Notes: a model not told the origin generated them from the sequence alone. A stretch of DNA of 64,000 nucleotides from Halomonas binhaiensis (GCF_008329985.2 NZ_CP038437.2:1922001-1986000); one strand, 5' to 3'. Shown: positions 37,786 to 46,688, numbered from the stretch's first letter. Numbers and translations: made by a program.

Positions 37786-40700
37786 GTGTGATCAATCGCA
37801 TCGAAGTCGCCAACCTGCTCAACAAGCATGGCGATGTTTCCTCGCCATGGGATGCCAAGATGCGCCATCTGATCCTTGATCTGCGTGGCCAGTCGAGTGC
37901 GGTCAGCATGGAAAACGGCTTCGGCAAGACGACTCTGGCGGAAGCTCTGATCGGCCTCCTGTCACGCGATCGCACGCTGCTGTCACGAACCCGGCGCAAG
38001 TGTTCACCCTCCAGCGTAGAAGGGCGTGGCCGCAGTTGGTCGCACTTGCGTGTGGAGTTCCGCAGTCGCTCGGAGCAAGGCGGCCAGGAAGATCTGCTGG
38101 CCAGTGCTGGGGAAGAAGTTTCCGGCGCCACCTTCGTGTTCGGTTTCTATGGTTACAGCGATGGCAGTGGTCTGTCTTTCTATCACTATGCCGGGCGTCT
38201 CGAAGACGTGCCGGTGCATCACCTGACCCAGGACGCCAAGCTGGCGCTGTATGCCAATGCTGATGTGAAGCAGGCCATGGGTCGCCATGGGGTGCGACTG
38301 ACGCACAATCGCGATGAGTGGCTGGATGCCATCAACGCGCATGTCTCACGTCGGGAACTGGCCCAGTTGGCTGCTTTCCAGAAGGAAGGGGGGGCCGACA
38401 AGAGTCAGATCTTCAATGCGATAAAGCCTCGTGGTGGAGAAAAGCCTGACCAGGCCTTCTTCTTTGAAGTGCTGGCGCCGGAGATCCTGGCGGGTGCTAC
38501 CCGAGGCGAGACGGATGAAGGCGAGGAACTGATCGAGGAAGTCATTCTCAATTCCGGCACCAACATCACTGAATTGCGCCACCGCCTCGAGGATGCCGAG
38601 ACGGATCAACGCCGTACTGAAGCGAAGGTGGCCTGCCTCGATGAAGTCCGGGCCCTGGGTATCTCACTGATCGAGGAGCGTGCCAGTCTGGCGCGCTTGG
38701 ATGATGGTCTGATGCTCAGCGAGCGCCTGCTGGCCGGCCAGGTGCTCGCAGGTTTGCCGGGTATTCCACGCTTCCCTGATGAGAGTGCTGGTGAAGGGGT
38801 TGATAGCAAGGATGTGGTTGATAGCAAGGATGTCGCAGGCTTGGCATGGGTTCGGGGCGATACAGGGAGGCCGCGAGTATCCGTGTGGCTGCTGGCTCGG
38901 CTCAGTCGTCAGTCGGAACGTCAGGTGCGCGAGGCCCTGAGCGAGCTCGGTGTGCGCCTGGATGCTCACCGCCAGTTGGTGCATCTGGCCGATGCCGAAT
39001 GGCCCGCCAGTCGTGAGCCGCACCATCTGGCCTTCGATGCCGCTCGTGCCTGGCTGGACGATAGCCATGCGTTTACCGACGATGCCGCGCGTTATCGTGC
39101 CATCAAGCGTCTGGATGAGGCTGCCGAGGCCTTTGAATCCCTGGATGGCAATGTCTTTCGCGACGAGGTGGTGGCCGATGGGCTCTATCGCAATGAGCTG
39201 AAGTCGGACATCCAGGCCCTGGAAGCCCGTATCGAGTCAATGGACCAGGAGCGGGAAAGCCTGGCCTCCCGCCAGCGGGAGTTCGTCGATAATCAGAGTT
39301 TCTATACCCAGGCGTTGGCAGAAGGTCTGTTCAGCGAAGCCGAACTTAACGCGCCTGAAGCGACGCTCGAGGGCGCACAGCAGGAGCAGCAGCAAGTCCG
39401 CGATGCGCTGTCCCGCCATCTTGGGCGCATTGGCGAATATCGTCGCCTGGATGCAGATTACCGTGCTTTTTGTACGGCCAATCCCAGTGTGGAACCGGCA
39501 CAGCTGCTGGCCGAGAAAAGTGAGCGACTCGAGGCCCTGGACGAGCGCCTGGCGGAGCTGCACGAACAGGTGCAGCATTCGCGGGAAAGCCTGGAATCTG
39601 TCCGGCAACAACATGAAGGCCTGATTTCCGAGCGTGCTCGACTTGAAGGTGAGCTGGCACCGCTACGTGAGGGACAGTCCGCCTGGGAAGCCTACCAGGA
39701 GGCCTGGCCGGATACTCCGGTAGAGGGGCTGTGGGCCAGCCGTCAAGCAGCATTGTCCAAGCTCGAGGCAGAAGTGGAGCGCCTGGAGAACCGCCAGCAG
39801 GCGGCAGGGCAGCTACGCAAGCGGCTGGTGCCATTGGCGGAGTCTGCCGAGTCATATCGACAGGTGCATGGTGACGACGAGCCCGTGCATCTACGTGATC
39901 GCCTCTATGCCCAGGCCAGAGAACTGGATGATGAGCGCCACCGTCTACAGCGTCAGGAAGAGCAGTGTCGCCAATTGCATGCTGCCCTGATGGCGTTTCG
40001 CCAGCAGCACGACGGCAGCCCTGAAGATTGGCTGGGGGAAGCCCGGGCAGGCTATCCGCGCTTGCTTGGCGAGCGTGAGGTTCTGGAGCAACGCATTGCG
40101 GCACGGGAAAGCTATCTGGAAACGTTGGCGGGAGACCCGCTTGCCCGCCAGGTTGCCGAGAGTGAAGCACAGCGCCGCCTGGATGCCGAAGGTATCACCT
40201 TTTCGCCCTTGCACCAGGTGTTGGCTGAACTGGCTGACAATGACGCTTGTCGGCGTGACTGGCTGATACAGGCGGCAGGCCAGCTGTTTGCCCCTGTGGT
40301 CGTGGAAGATCAGGCCGATATGGCGGCCCGATGCATGATCGAGCATGGCCTCAATGTGCCGGTACTCAGTCGAGAACGTCTTGCGACCTGCCTGTCGCAA
40401 GGGCAACCGCCGTTGGGTGCTATCTGTGGCGCAGAAACCTTGGCCGTCAAGGCTGCCCTGAACCCTGAATATCTGGTCGAGCTGCGCAGTGAGACTCAGG
40501 CCCGTCTGGCCCAGGAGCAGGAAGAGCGCAAGCGTCTGGATGCCGACATTGCCCGCTTCGATCCACATGGAGAGACATTCCTGCAAGCGCTGGCCGCTCG
40601 TCAGGCAGTGGCGGAAGATGTGGAAGGCGAACTGGAACGCATTGATGTGCGCCTGACGGAGCTGGATGCTTTGGCAGCGCTGTTGGCCCCGCGTATCAGC

Positions 40701-42761
40701 GAGGCAGCCTTGCAGTTGATCGACGATTTTCAGCGTTACCTGACAGAAGGCGGTGACAAGGCGCTGCAGGAAGCCAGCGAGACGTTGGCTGAAGTGGATA
40801 TCGAGCTGGCGGCGTTGGCCCCCAGGCTGCAACAGGCCCGGGAAGAGTTCTCTGTCCATGCTGATGCCTGGCTGGCTGCCGAGGCGTTCAAGGCGGCAGG
40901 TGGTGTGGAACGCCTGGCCTCCATTGATCATCGTTTGCTGGAGCTTGGTGAACGTGAGGCCGCTGCGGCACAGCAACGTGCTGCGGCAACCGAGCAATGG
41001 GAGTTGCTCAGCCGCGAAAGTGAAGCGATTTCCGGTCAGCGTCAGGCAGTGTTTGATGATGGGGAGCGGGATCATCTGGCCACCCTGGAACGTTATGTCG
41101 AGACAGGCGGCCCGGATTTCATGGCGACGGCGGAAGACGTCCAGGCCGAACTGGAAAGCGCGCTGCAACTGGCCCAGCGCCGAGCCAGCCTGGATGTCAA
41201 ACGCATTCGCGCCTATCTGGATGTGCGTGACGAGAAGGGCGCGGGCACGATGCTGGCTTCACGCATTGCCAGGCTCAAGAAGGAACGCGATGAGCTCAAT
41301 GCCGAGCGGCGCTCCAAAGGAGCTGAGCTGGTTGATGTGGAACGGCGCCTGGATGTTCAGCGCCAGGCCCTGAACCTTTGCGACGAGCTGGCCATCGCCT
41401 GGTTGACGACATTGCGTGAGCTATCTTCCGGCTGGCGCGAGCGTCTCCAGGGAGTGGATGGGCGCGGTTGTTCGTGGCCTGCCGATCATCCAGATGTCGA
41501 TGCACTCGATCAGGCTCTGGAGCAATGGTGGCTGCTGGCGAGTGGCAAGCATCAAGATGACGGCGAAAATGTCGACCATGAGCTCAGGTTGGAAGGGCTC
41601 TCCCAGAGTGCCAGCCAGTTGCAGGATGGCTTGACCCGCCTTGGGCTGGGCGAGCGAGCCCGTGTACGCGAACGTCAGACCAAAGAGGTTCAGGCGCTGG
41701 AGCAGCGCCTGGGCAGCGCGCTGGAGGAAGCGGCAAGCAGCCGCCTGTTCAACGAGACCGAGCGAGCCCGCCTGGGTGTCATTTCCGGACCGCAGCACAA
41801 TTCCGGAGCGCAACATCATGGCGCAGGCAATGCGGCCATCGAGCAACTGACAGCACTGCATGCTCAGTTGGAGTCTCAGCTAGGTACTCATCGTGAGCGG
41901 GTGGCTCATCTGCAGACTTCACGCCAGCATATCGAAGGCACTCTGGTCGAGCGTCTTGGCTCGATCATCAGTGATGCCGCCGGCAACCTGGATATCCTCA
42001 AGCGCGTTGCCCGCAAGGGGAGTGAACTCTCTCGAGAAGGTGATACCCAATCCGGGGCCTGGTTCGAGGTCAAGGCAGCCTTGATCGACAGCGATGCCCT
42101 GCGTGAGCTGATCATTACCCTGCTGGCAGATATCGATGAGCACCAAGCGGCCGTGAAGCGACGTGCCGAGCGTGATGGCATTGCCCTGGAAGAAGGCGAA
42201 CGCCTGCGGCGTGATGATGACCTGCTTGGACGTATTCGCCGGCGCATCTATCGTGGCCTGTTCAAGGATGTGACCATCCGCCTGCGCCATCCCGCCATTC
42301 GTCCCCATGGGCGCCTGTTCTCCTTGAATGAGGCGATGTCCGAAGGACAGCGTGAAGCGGTGTCGTTGATGTGGCTGGTCAAGTTGTCCGAATTTGCCAT
42401 TGAGCGTGAATTGCATGAGTTACCTGGCCAGCGTCGCCGTGCCCGCGCCATGCGCGAAAGTGTCATCCTCCTCGATGGACTGTTCTCCAAGCTGTCCCAT
42501 CGACGCCTGATCCAGGATTCTCTGGAGTCCCTGCGTAATACACGTGGCCGCTTCCAGATGATTGGCCTGATCCATAACCCCAACTATGAGAACGACCCCG
42601 AGATCTTCCCCACTTACCTGGTCGGCAGTGTTATCGGCGGTGGTCAGGGGGGGCACGTGATGGTGCGCGATGGCAAGGCGCTGGCGCCGGAGGATCAGGG
42701 CAGAAGTGTGGGCGAGGCAAGCCTGTTCGGCATCCATGTCACGGCAGCCGAGGCAACCTGA
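37782..42761 (+). CDS. SMC-like condensin ATPase, MksB/JetC type
   Basis: The 1,659-residue protein has a split ATPase head. The Walker A is MENGFGKTT near residues 43-51, and the ABC signature MSEGQREAVSLM lies near 1520. The Walker B-like VILLDGLFSKLS is near 1561-1572. Between them are two very long coiled coils (about 240-790 and 910-1480) and a globular hinge (about 800-905, with APVVVEDQADMAARC). It is larger than most MksB or JetC proteins. The residue after the Walker B Asp1565 is Gly, where the family normally has the catalytic Glu. An in-frame 18-base duplication (38799-38834) repeats VDSKDV. It should drive DNA loop extrusion or plasmid recognition with its two partners. Confidence 0.85.
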   Translation: MSVINRIEVANLLNKHGDVSSPWDAKMRHLILDLRGQSSAVSMENGFGKTTLAEALIGLLSRDRTLLSRTRRKCSPSSVEGRGRSWSHLRVEFRSRSEQGGQEDLLASAGEEVSGATFVFGFYGYSDGSGLSFYHYAGRLEDVPVHHLTQDAKLALYANADVKQAMGRHGVRLTHNRDEWLDAINAHVSRRELAQLAAFQKEGGADKSQIFNAIKPRGGEKPDQAFFFEVLAPEILAGATRGETDEGEELIEEVILNSGTNITELRHRLEDAETDQRRTEAKVACLDEVRALGISLIEERASLARLDDGLMLSERLLAGQVLAGLPGIPRFPDESAGEGVDSKDVVDSKDVAGLAWVRGDTGRPRVSVWLLARLSRQSERQVREALSELGVRLDAHRQLVHLADAEWPASREPHHLAFDAARAWLDDSHAFTDDAARYRAIKRLDEAAEAFESLDGNVFRDEVVADGLYRNELKSDIQALEARIESMDQERESLASRQREFVDNQSFYTQALAEGLFSEAELNAPEATLEGAQQEQQQVRDALSRHLGRIGEYRRLDADYRAFCTANPSVEPAQLLAEKSERLEALDERLAELHEQVQHSRESLESVRQQHEGLISERARLEGELAPLREGQSAWEAYQEAWPDTPVEGLWASRQAALSKLEAEVERLENRQQAAGQLRKRLVPLAESAESYRQVHGDDEPVHLRDRLYAQARELDDERHRLQRQEEQCRQLHAALMAFRQQHDGSPEDWLGEARAGYPRLLGEREVLEQRIAARESYLETLAGDPLARQVAESEAQRRLDAEGITFSPLHQVLAELADNDACRRDWLIQAAGQLFAPVVVEDQADMAARCMIEHGLNVPVLSRERLATCLSQGQPPLGAICGAETLAVKAALNPEYLVELRSETQARLAQEQEERKRLDADIARFDPHGETFLQALAARQAVAEDVEGELERIDVRLTELDALAALLAPRISEAALQLIDDFQRYLTEGGDKALQEASETLAEVDIELAALAPRLQQAREEFSVHADAWLAAEAFKAAGGVERLASIDHRLLELGEREAAAAQQRAAATEQWELLSRESEAISGQRQAVFDDGERDHLATLERYVETGGPDFMATAEDVQAELESALQLAQRRASLDVKRIRAYLDVRDEKGAGTMLASRIARLKKERDELNAERRSKGAELVDVERRLDVQRQALNLCDELAIAWLTTLRELSSGWRERLQGVDGRGCSWPADHPDVDALDQALEQWWLLASGKHQDDGENVDHELRLEGLSQSASQLQDGLTRLGLGERARVRERQTKEVQALEQRLGSALEEAASSRLFNETERARLGVISGPQHNSGAQHHGAGNAAIEQLTALHAQLESQLGTHRERVAHLQTSRQHIEGTLVERLGSIISDAAGNLDILKRVARKGSELSREGDTQSGAWFEVKAALIDSDALRELIITLLADIDEHQAAVKRRAERDGIALEEGERLRRDDDLLGRIRRRIYRGLFKDVTIRLRHPAIRPHGRLFSLNEAMSEGQREAVSLMWLVKLSEFAIERELHELPGQRRRARAMRESVILLDGLFSKLSHRRLIQDSLESLRNTRGRFQMIGLIHNPNYENDPEIFPTYLVGSVIGGGQGGHVMVRDGKALAPEDQGRSVGEASLFGIHVTAAEAT

Positions 42762-42773
42762 ATGCTGTGTGTC

Positions 42774-42809
42774 GATCATGGCCGGTATCAGATGATACTG
42801 GCCATGATC
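42774..42809 (+). terminator. Long hairpin after the condensin-like operon
   Basis: Bases 42774-42790 pair with 42793-42809 in a 17-bp stem with one G-T wobble. No T run follows. It sits 13 bases after the SMC stop codon and may end or protect the operon transcript. The neighbouring cfa gene converges on it. Confidence 0.65.
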
Positions 42810-42832
42810 CAAGCCTTGGCGGCAGAAGCCTT

Positions 42833-42890
42833 GATGTTGAAACCCAGATGCTGAAACCTGGGAGTTGAAACTCAAGTGCTGAAGCCGTTG
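42833..42890 (+). repeat. Imperfect 14-16-bp tandem repeat, about four units
   Basis: Degenerate units around GATGCTGAAACC, repeated about four times, fill the rest of the spacer between the SMC gene and cfa. Confidence 0.6.
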
Positions 42891-42938
42891 GGAGCATGAG
42901 CATTAGCAAGCGTAGGCACAGGCACTTTTGCACAGGGC

Positions 42939-44090
42939 CTAGCGCGGAGCGTCATAACGACCGCTTTTACCCTTGGAAAACGCCACTTGCCATAACTGCA
43001 GATTGCGTGCACGGAAGGCCCCGGCGCATACCGATAGATAGTAGCGGAACATGCGGTGGGTTCTTTCGTTGTAGTTGTGCGCTATCTGGTACCAGGTGGC
43101 ATCCAGGTTGTGCAGCCAGGCCATCAGCGTGAGATCGTAATCGGCACCGAAGTTCTGCCAGTCCTCCATGACGAGATAATCTTCACTGGCCTGGGAAATC
43201 TGGCGTATTGATGGCAGCACGCCATTGGGGAAGATGTAGCGGTTGATCCAGGGGTCGGCGGAGACGCGAGAGGTATTCGAGCCGATGGTGTGCAGCAGGA
43301 ACAGGCCGCCATCCGGCAACAGGCGATCTACCGTGCGGAAGTAGGTGTCGTAATTGCGCTGACCGACGTGTTCGAACATGCCGATGGACACGATACGATC
43401 GAATTGACCTTCCAGTTCGCGATAATCGGTCAGGCGAATCTCTACCGGCAGCCCATGACAGCGTTCCCTGGCCAGCTCCGCCTGCTCCTTGGAAATAGTG
43501 ATGCCAGTCACCTTGGCGCCGTGATGGCGGGCGGCATGTTCGGCGAAACTGCCCCAGCCACAACCGATATCCAGCACGTGCATGCCTGGTTCGAGCTTCA
43601 GCTTTCTGCATGCCAGTTCCAGCTTGGCTTGCTGGGCTTCGTACAGGTTCGATGCCTTCTTCCAGTAGCCGCAGGAATAGGACATGGTGGGATCGAGCAT
43701 ACGCTCGAACAGGTCATTGCCCATGTCGTAGTGGGCTTCGCCGACGATGTAGGCACGTGCCTTGCTTTGCAGGTTGAAAAAACCTGACTGAAGGCGATAC
43801 ATCAGTCTTTCTGATGGTGTATGGGCCCGCTCGCCAAGACCATGACGCAACACCAGGTACGTGAATTCATCGATGCTGTCGGCTTCCCACCAACCATCCA
43901 TGTAAGCCTCGCCAAGCCCCAGAGTGCCTTGGTGCAGCACTCGGCTGAACAGGTCCGGGTGATAGACCTTGAGATCCTGAGGAGCATCGCCGTTCAAGCG
44001 CACTCCGGAGCCTTTCAGCAGATTTTCCACCACGCGCCGGGCCCGGGTATCGGGCAATGCGATGGGGTGAGGACGTGAGTCGCTGGTCAT
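42939..44090 (-). CDS. cfa: Cyclopropane-fatty-acyl-phospholipid synthase
   Basis: This SAM-dependent enzyme adds a methylene bridge to unsaturated membrane phospholipid chains. The SAM-binding loop is VLDIGCGWGSFAEHAARHHGA, and the preceding YSCGYWKKASNLYEAQQAKL is typical of the family. The start at 44090 has GGGGAGG 4 bases upstream and gives 383 residues, the E. coli length; a frame to 44120 is less likely. It is a single gene on the minus strand, often induced by stationary phase, acid or salt stress in other bacteria. Confidence 0.94.
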   Translation of the reverse strand: MTSDSRPHPIALPDTRARRVVENLLKGSGVRLNGDAPQDLKVYHPDLFSRVLHQGTLGLGEAYMDGWWEADSIDEFTYLVLRHGLGERAHTPSERLMYRLQSGFFNLQSKARAYIVGEAHYDMGNDLFERMLDPTMSYSCGYWKKASNLYEAQQAKLELACRKLKLEPGMHVLDIGCGWGSFAEHAARHHGAKVTGITISKEQAELARERCHGLPVEIRLTDYRELEGQFDRIVSIGMFEHVGQRNYDTYFRTVDRLLPDGGLFLLHTIGSNTSRVSADPWINRYIFPNGVLPSIRQISQASEDYLVMEDWQNFGADYDLTLMAWLHNLDATWYQIAHNYNERTHRMFRYYLSVCAGAFRARNLQLWQVAFSKGKSGRYDAPR

Positions 44091-44178
44091 GGAACCTCCC
44101 CTTTCCGTAGGCGGCGACACGCCGGTGAGCCATGCCGGGTGAGCGGGACACCCGGGAGGGCGCTATGTTTACGCTTCA

Positions 44179-44316
44179 GGAAACACTGAATAAATATCTG
44201 TGCTACGAGTCTGCGCCCTGGACACCTTTCGACCCACATGGATGTGAGAAGTGCGATCGTTGGTCAGGAACGAACGTAGCCGCTTGAGCATGCTCGCCGA
44301 GTTATTCAGTACTTCC
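44179..44316. mobile_element. MITE-like element, copy 1
   Basis: The element of 138 bases begins GGAAACACTGAATAAAT and ends GTTATTCAGTACTTCC, an imperfect terminal inverted repeat (13 of 15 core bases). It encodes nothing. The ends resemble those of the IS903 group of the IS5 family (…TTGAATAAAT…); that link is from memory and is an inference. Confidence 0.6.
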
Positions 44317-44319
44317 TTG

Positions 44320-44461
44320 GGAACTCTGTATAAATGTCTGCGCAGACGAATTGCTGCGTTGCGCGGTGCTCGAAGGCTCGCCTAACCCCATGTTATGTCT
44401 CGCCTTCTGTGCTCCGTGCGCCTTGCACTTCATCCTGCTCGTCGAGTTATTCAGCGCTTCC
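44320..44461. mobile_element. MITE-like element, copy 2
   Basis: A second element of about 142 bases follows copy 1 after 3 bases. It begins GGAACTCTGTATAAATGTCTG and ends GTTATTCAGCGCTTCC. The ends match copy 1 while the interiors differ, so the two are an old tandem or head-to-tail pair. Confidence 0.58.
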
Positions 44462-44631
44462 CTTGGTACGGGTTGTTTCAGTGAAGGTTTAATTTCTGCA
44501 TATGTTGCAAAACAGCATAGACCAGTCATTCAGAAAAGTGAGTGATGGCCATGCACAGGCATGAGTGAATGTCATGCCCAATGAGTTCAAGTAATAGCAC
44601 AATGTCGCCATAAAGTTTAGGAGACTAACAA

Positions 44632-44934
44632 ATGTATGTCATCGTCGATCTATGCGTCGTGCCCCTGGGAGTCGGAGTCTCCGTGTCCGAGCACGTTGCA
44701 GCGTGCCAGAAAGAGATTCGGGCTTCCGGATTGAGCCACCACATGCATGCCTATGGCACCAATATCGAGGGGCCGTGGGATGAGGTCATGGCGGTGGTCA
44801 AGCGTTGCCACGAAGTGGTCCATCAGATGGGAGCGCCACGCATCACCACCACCATGAAGCTGGGCACGCGCACCGATCGTGACCAGTCGATGGCCGAGAA
44901 GGTCCAGAGTGTGCATGACAAGCTGGACACATGA
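44632..44934 (+). CDS. MTH1187/YqgV family thiamine-binding-type protein
   Basis: The 100-residue protein belongs to the small ferredoxin-like DUF77 family, of which some members bind thiamine. The start MYVIVDLCVVPLGVGVSVSE and the later YGTNIEGPWDEVMAVVKRCH and KLGTRTDRDQ are typical. TAGGAGA lies 8 bases upstream of the ATG. The physiological role is not established. It lies between cfa and argP with no evident operon partner. Confidence 0.85.
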   Translation: MYVIVDLCVVPLGVGVSVSEHVAACQKEIRASGLSHHMHAYGTNIEGPWDEVMAVVKRCHEVVHQMGAPRITTTMKLGTRTDRDQSMAEKVQSVHDKLDT

Positions 44935-44951
44935 TGTACAGGAGCATGTAA

Positions 44952-45010
44952 CCGTAGCCCCTGGGAACGTAGCCCCTGGGAACGTAGCCGCTGGCAACGT
45001 AGCCCCTGGA
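44952..45010 (+). repeat. 15-bp tandem repeat, four copies
   Basis: Four units of CGTAGCCCCTGGGAA (44952, 44967, 44982, 44997), the third with two changes and the last one base short. They fill the spacer before the argP stop codon. Confidence 0.92.
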
Positions 45011-45021
45011 ATGTGCTGAAT

Positions 45022-45906
45022 TCAGAGCGGGGTGAGCGAGTGCTGCGCTTCCTTGGCCAGGTGGCTGGCAAGGGCTGACAGCAGGTCGCCGCCATGTCGC
45101 CAGTAATGCCAGTACAAGGGCACATCAAGGTGGATGCCAGGAACGACGTCTACCAGTCGACCTGTTTCCAGTTCCTGATGCGCTTGGATTTCCGGCATCA
45201 GGCCAAAGCCGATTCCCGCCAGGGCGAGTAGCAGGAAACCCTCGACAGAGCCGCACAGATGATGGGGGAATGGGCTTTCTACGCCAAGCTGTGCCAGGTA
45301 GCGGTGTTGTAGCTGGTCGTTAGGACCGAAGACGATGACAGGTGTCGTCTTCAGGTCCTCTGGCCTCGGCCCATGTGGCAGGTGTTTGGCGATGAAGTCC
45401 GGTGTCGCCAGGGCGCGATAGCGCATCACTCCCAGGCTGACCACGCGCGCGCCTTGCACGGGTTGATCACTTGCACACAGGCAAGCTGCCACTTCTCCCT
45501 GGCGCATGCGCTCCAGGCCGACGTCCTGGTCTTCGATGACCAGGTCGAGCTCTATGGAATGCTGCTGCACGAAAGGTCCCATAGCCTGGGGCCACCAGGT
45601 TCCCAGGCTGTCTGCGTTGATGGCAATGCGCAGGCGCTGACGCTCTCCGGCCAGTTGAGGCAGGGAAGTGGCCAGCTCGTTCTCCAGCAACTGGACCTGT
45701 TGTACGTGGTTGAGCAGACGCCGGCCAAGGTCGGTTGCCTTTGGTGTCGGAGTGCGTATCAGCACAGGCTGGCCAAGCCGTGCCTCCAGCAGTTTGATGC
45801 GTTGCGATATGGCGGATTGGGTTAGCCCCAGGGCCTTGGCCGCGCGTTCGAACCCTTGGTGATGCAGCACAGCAGCAAGGGCTTCGAGCAGTTTGTAATC
45901 CAGCAT
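45022..45906 (-). CDS. argP: LysR-type regulator of arginine export
   Basis: The 294-residue regulator has the LysR helix-turn-helix at its start (FERAAKALGLTQSAISQRIKLLE) and a periplasmic-binding-fold effector domain. ArgP senses lysine and arginine and activates argO. The identification rests on similarity to ArgP/IciA features (LDYKLLEALAAVLHHQGFER, LIRTPTPKATDLGRRLL) and on the divergent LysE-type exporter gene 137 bases away, which is the usual arrangement. Confidence 0.92.
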   Translation of the reverse strand: MLDYKLLEALAAVLHHQGFERAAKALGLTQSAISQRIKLLEARLGQPVLIRTPTPKATDLGRRLLNHVQQVQLLENELATSLPQLAGERQRLRIAINADSLGTWWPQAMGPFVQQHSIELDLVIEDQDVGLERMRQGEVAACLCASDQPVQGARVVSLGVMRYRALATPDFIAKHLPHGPRPEDLKTTPVIVFGPNDQLQHRYLAQLGVESPFPHHLCGSVEGFLLLALAGIGFGLMPEIQAHQELETGRLVDVVPGIHLDVPLYWHYWRHGGDLLSALASHLAKEAQHSLTPL

Positions 45907-46043
45907 AAGAAACTCTAATGGGTCATTTCTAAGATTCGTTTCTCTTATTTAAGCCTCATCGGTAGTGTGCGTAAACAACCGCCAGACACAGATGATGATG
46001 TTCTGGCCCGGGCACATAGAAAAACCGTAGAGGAGGCGCAAGG

Positions 46044-46658
46044 ATGTGGTGGTCACTATTGCATGGACTGGGTACCGGGGCAGGACTGATCGTCGCCATC
46101 GGGGCACAGAATGCCTTTGTACTGGACAAGGGGTTGCGTCGCCAGCATCCGTGGCGGGTGGCGTTGATCTGTGCCGCCTGTGATGCCGTGCTGATTGGCC
46201 TGGGTGTGCTGGGGCTGGGCACGCTGATCGCCCAGAGTGAAACGGCCATGAGCGTGGCGCGTTTCGGTGGTGCCGCTTTTCTGCTGTGGCTGGCCTGGGG
46301 AGCACTGCAGAGAGTGTTACGCCCCAAAGGGCTGGAGGCACAGTCGAGCGTCATGGGGCGGCGCCAGGTCATGCTGGCTACCTTGGCGGTGACCTTGCTC
46401 AATCCACAGGTATATCTGGATACGGTCGTCATGTTGGGAGCCATTGGCGCGGTGCAGTCACATCCCGTTGCGTTCTATGCAGGAGCAACATTTGCCTCCT
46501 TTACCTGGTTCTTTACATTGGTCGGCGTTACCGGCTATCTGGCACCGCGGCTGAAAAGCCCGCGAGTGTGGCAGGTCATTGATGGCAGCATCGTTGTCAT
46601 CATGCTGGTGGTGGCATGGCAACTGCTTTCTCTCACTCCGCCACAAGCCGCGCTGTAA
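46044..46658 (+). CDS. argO: LysE-family arginine exporter
   Basis: The 204-residue inner-membrane protein has about six hydrophobic segments. It carries the LysE family signature GTGAGLIVAIGAQNAFVLDKGL in its first helix and LNPQVYLDTVVMLGAIG in the middle. It should expel arginine and possibly lysine or toxic analogues such as canavanine. AAGG precedes the ATG. It diverges from argP. Confidence 0.92.
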   Translation: MWWSLLHGLGTGAGLIVAIGAQNAFVLDKGLRRQHPWRVALICAACDAVLIGLGVLGLGTLIAQSETAMSVARFGGAAFLLWLAWGALQRVLRPKGLEAQSSVMGRRQVMLATLAVTLLNPQVYLDTVVMLGAIGAVQSHPVAFYAGATFASFTWFFTLVGVTGYLAPRLKSPRVWQVIDGSIVVIMLVVAWQLLSLTPPQAAL

Positions 46659-46667
46659 TGGTCGAGC

Positions 46668-46685
46668 TGTAACGTATTTCTTACG
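46668..46685. promoter_or_regulatory. TyrR/PhhR-like box upstream of hpd, distal
   Basis: TGTAAC-GTATTT-CTTACG matches TGTAAA-N6-TTTACA at nine of twelve bases. It lies 21 bases from the next box, so both face the same side of the helix. Confidence 0.55.
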
Positions 46686-46688
46686 CGA

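Larger units (their letters stand above)
44091..44631. other. Spacer between cfa and the thiamine-binding-type gene
   Basis: This 541-base gap is mostly taken by two palindrome-ended elements (44179-44461). The remaining 170 bases before 44632 are A+T-rich and must hold the promoter of the next gene. A 75-codon open frame inside is not convincing. Confidence 0.6.

Noticed and set aside
39945..41168. 407-codon open frame opposite the SMC-like gene
   Set aside because: It lies inside the coiled-coil coding region, where low complexity leaves long open antisense frames.
42762..42938. A JetD-like nuclease gene next to the condensin-like operon
   Set aside because: The gap of 177 bases holds only a hairpin and repeats; the next gene is cfa on the other strand, and recQ lies upstream.
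44351..44545. 64-codon open frame in the cfa spacer
   Set aside because: It runs through the second MITE-like element and has no start signal.
44632..44934. Thiamine uptake locus around the DUF77 gene
   Set aside because: No thiamine transport or synthesis genes, and no TPP riboswitch pattern, are seen near it.
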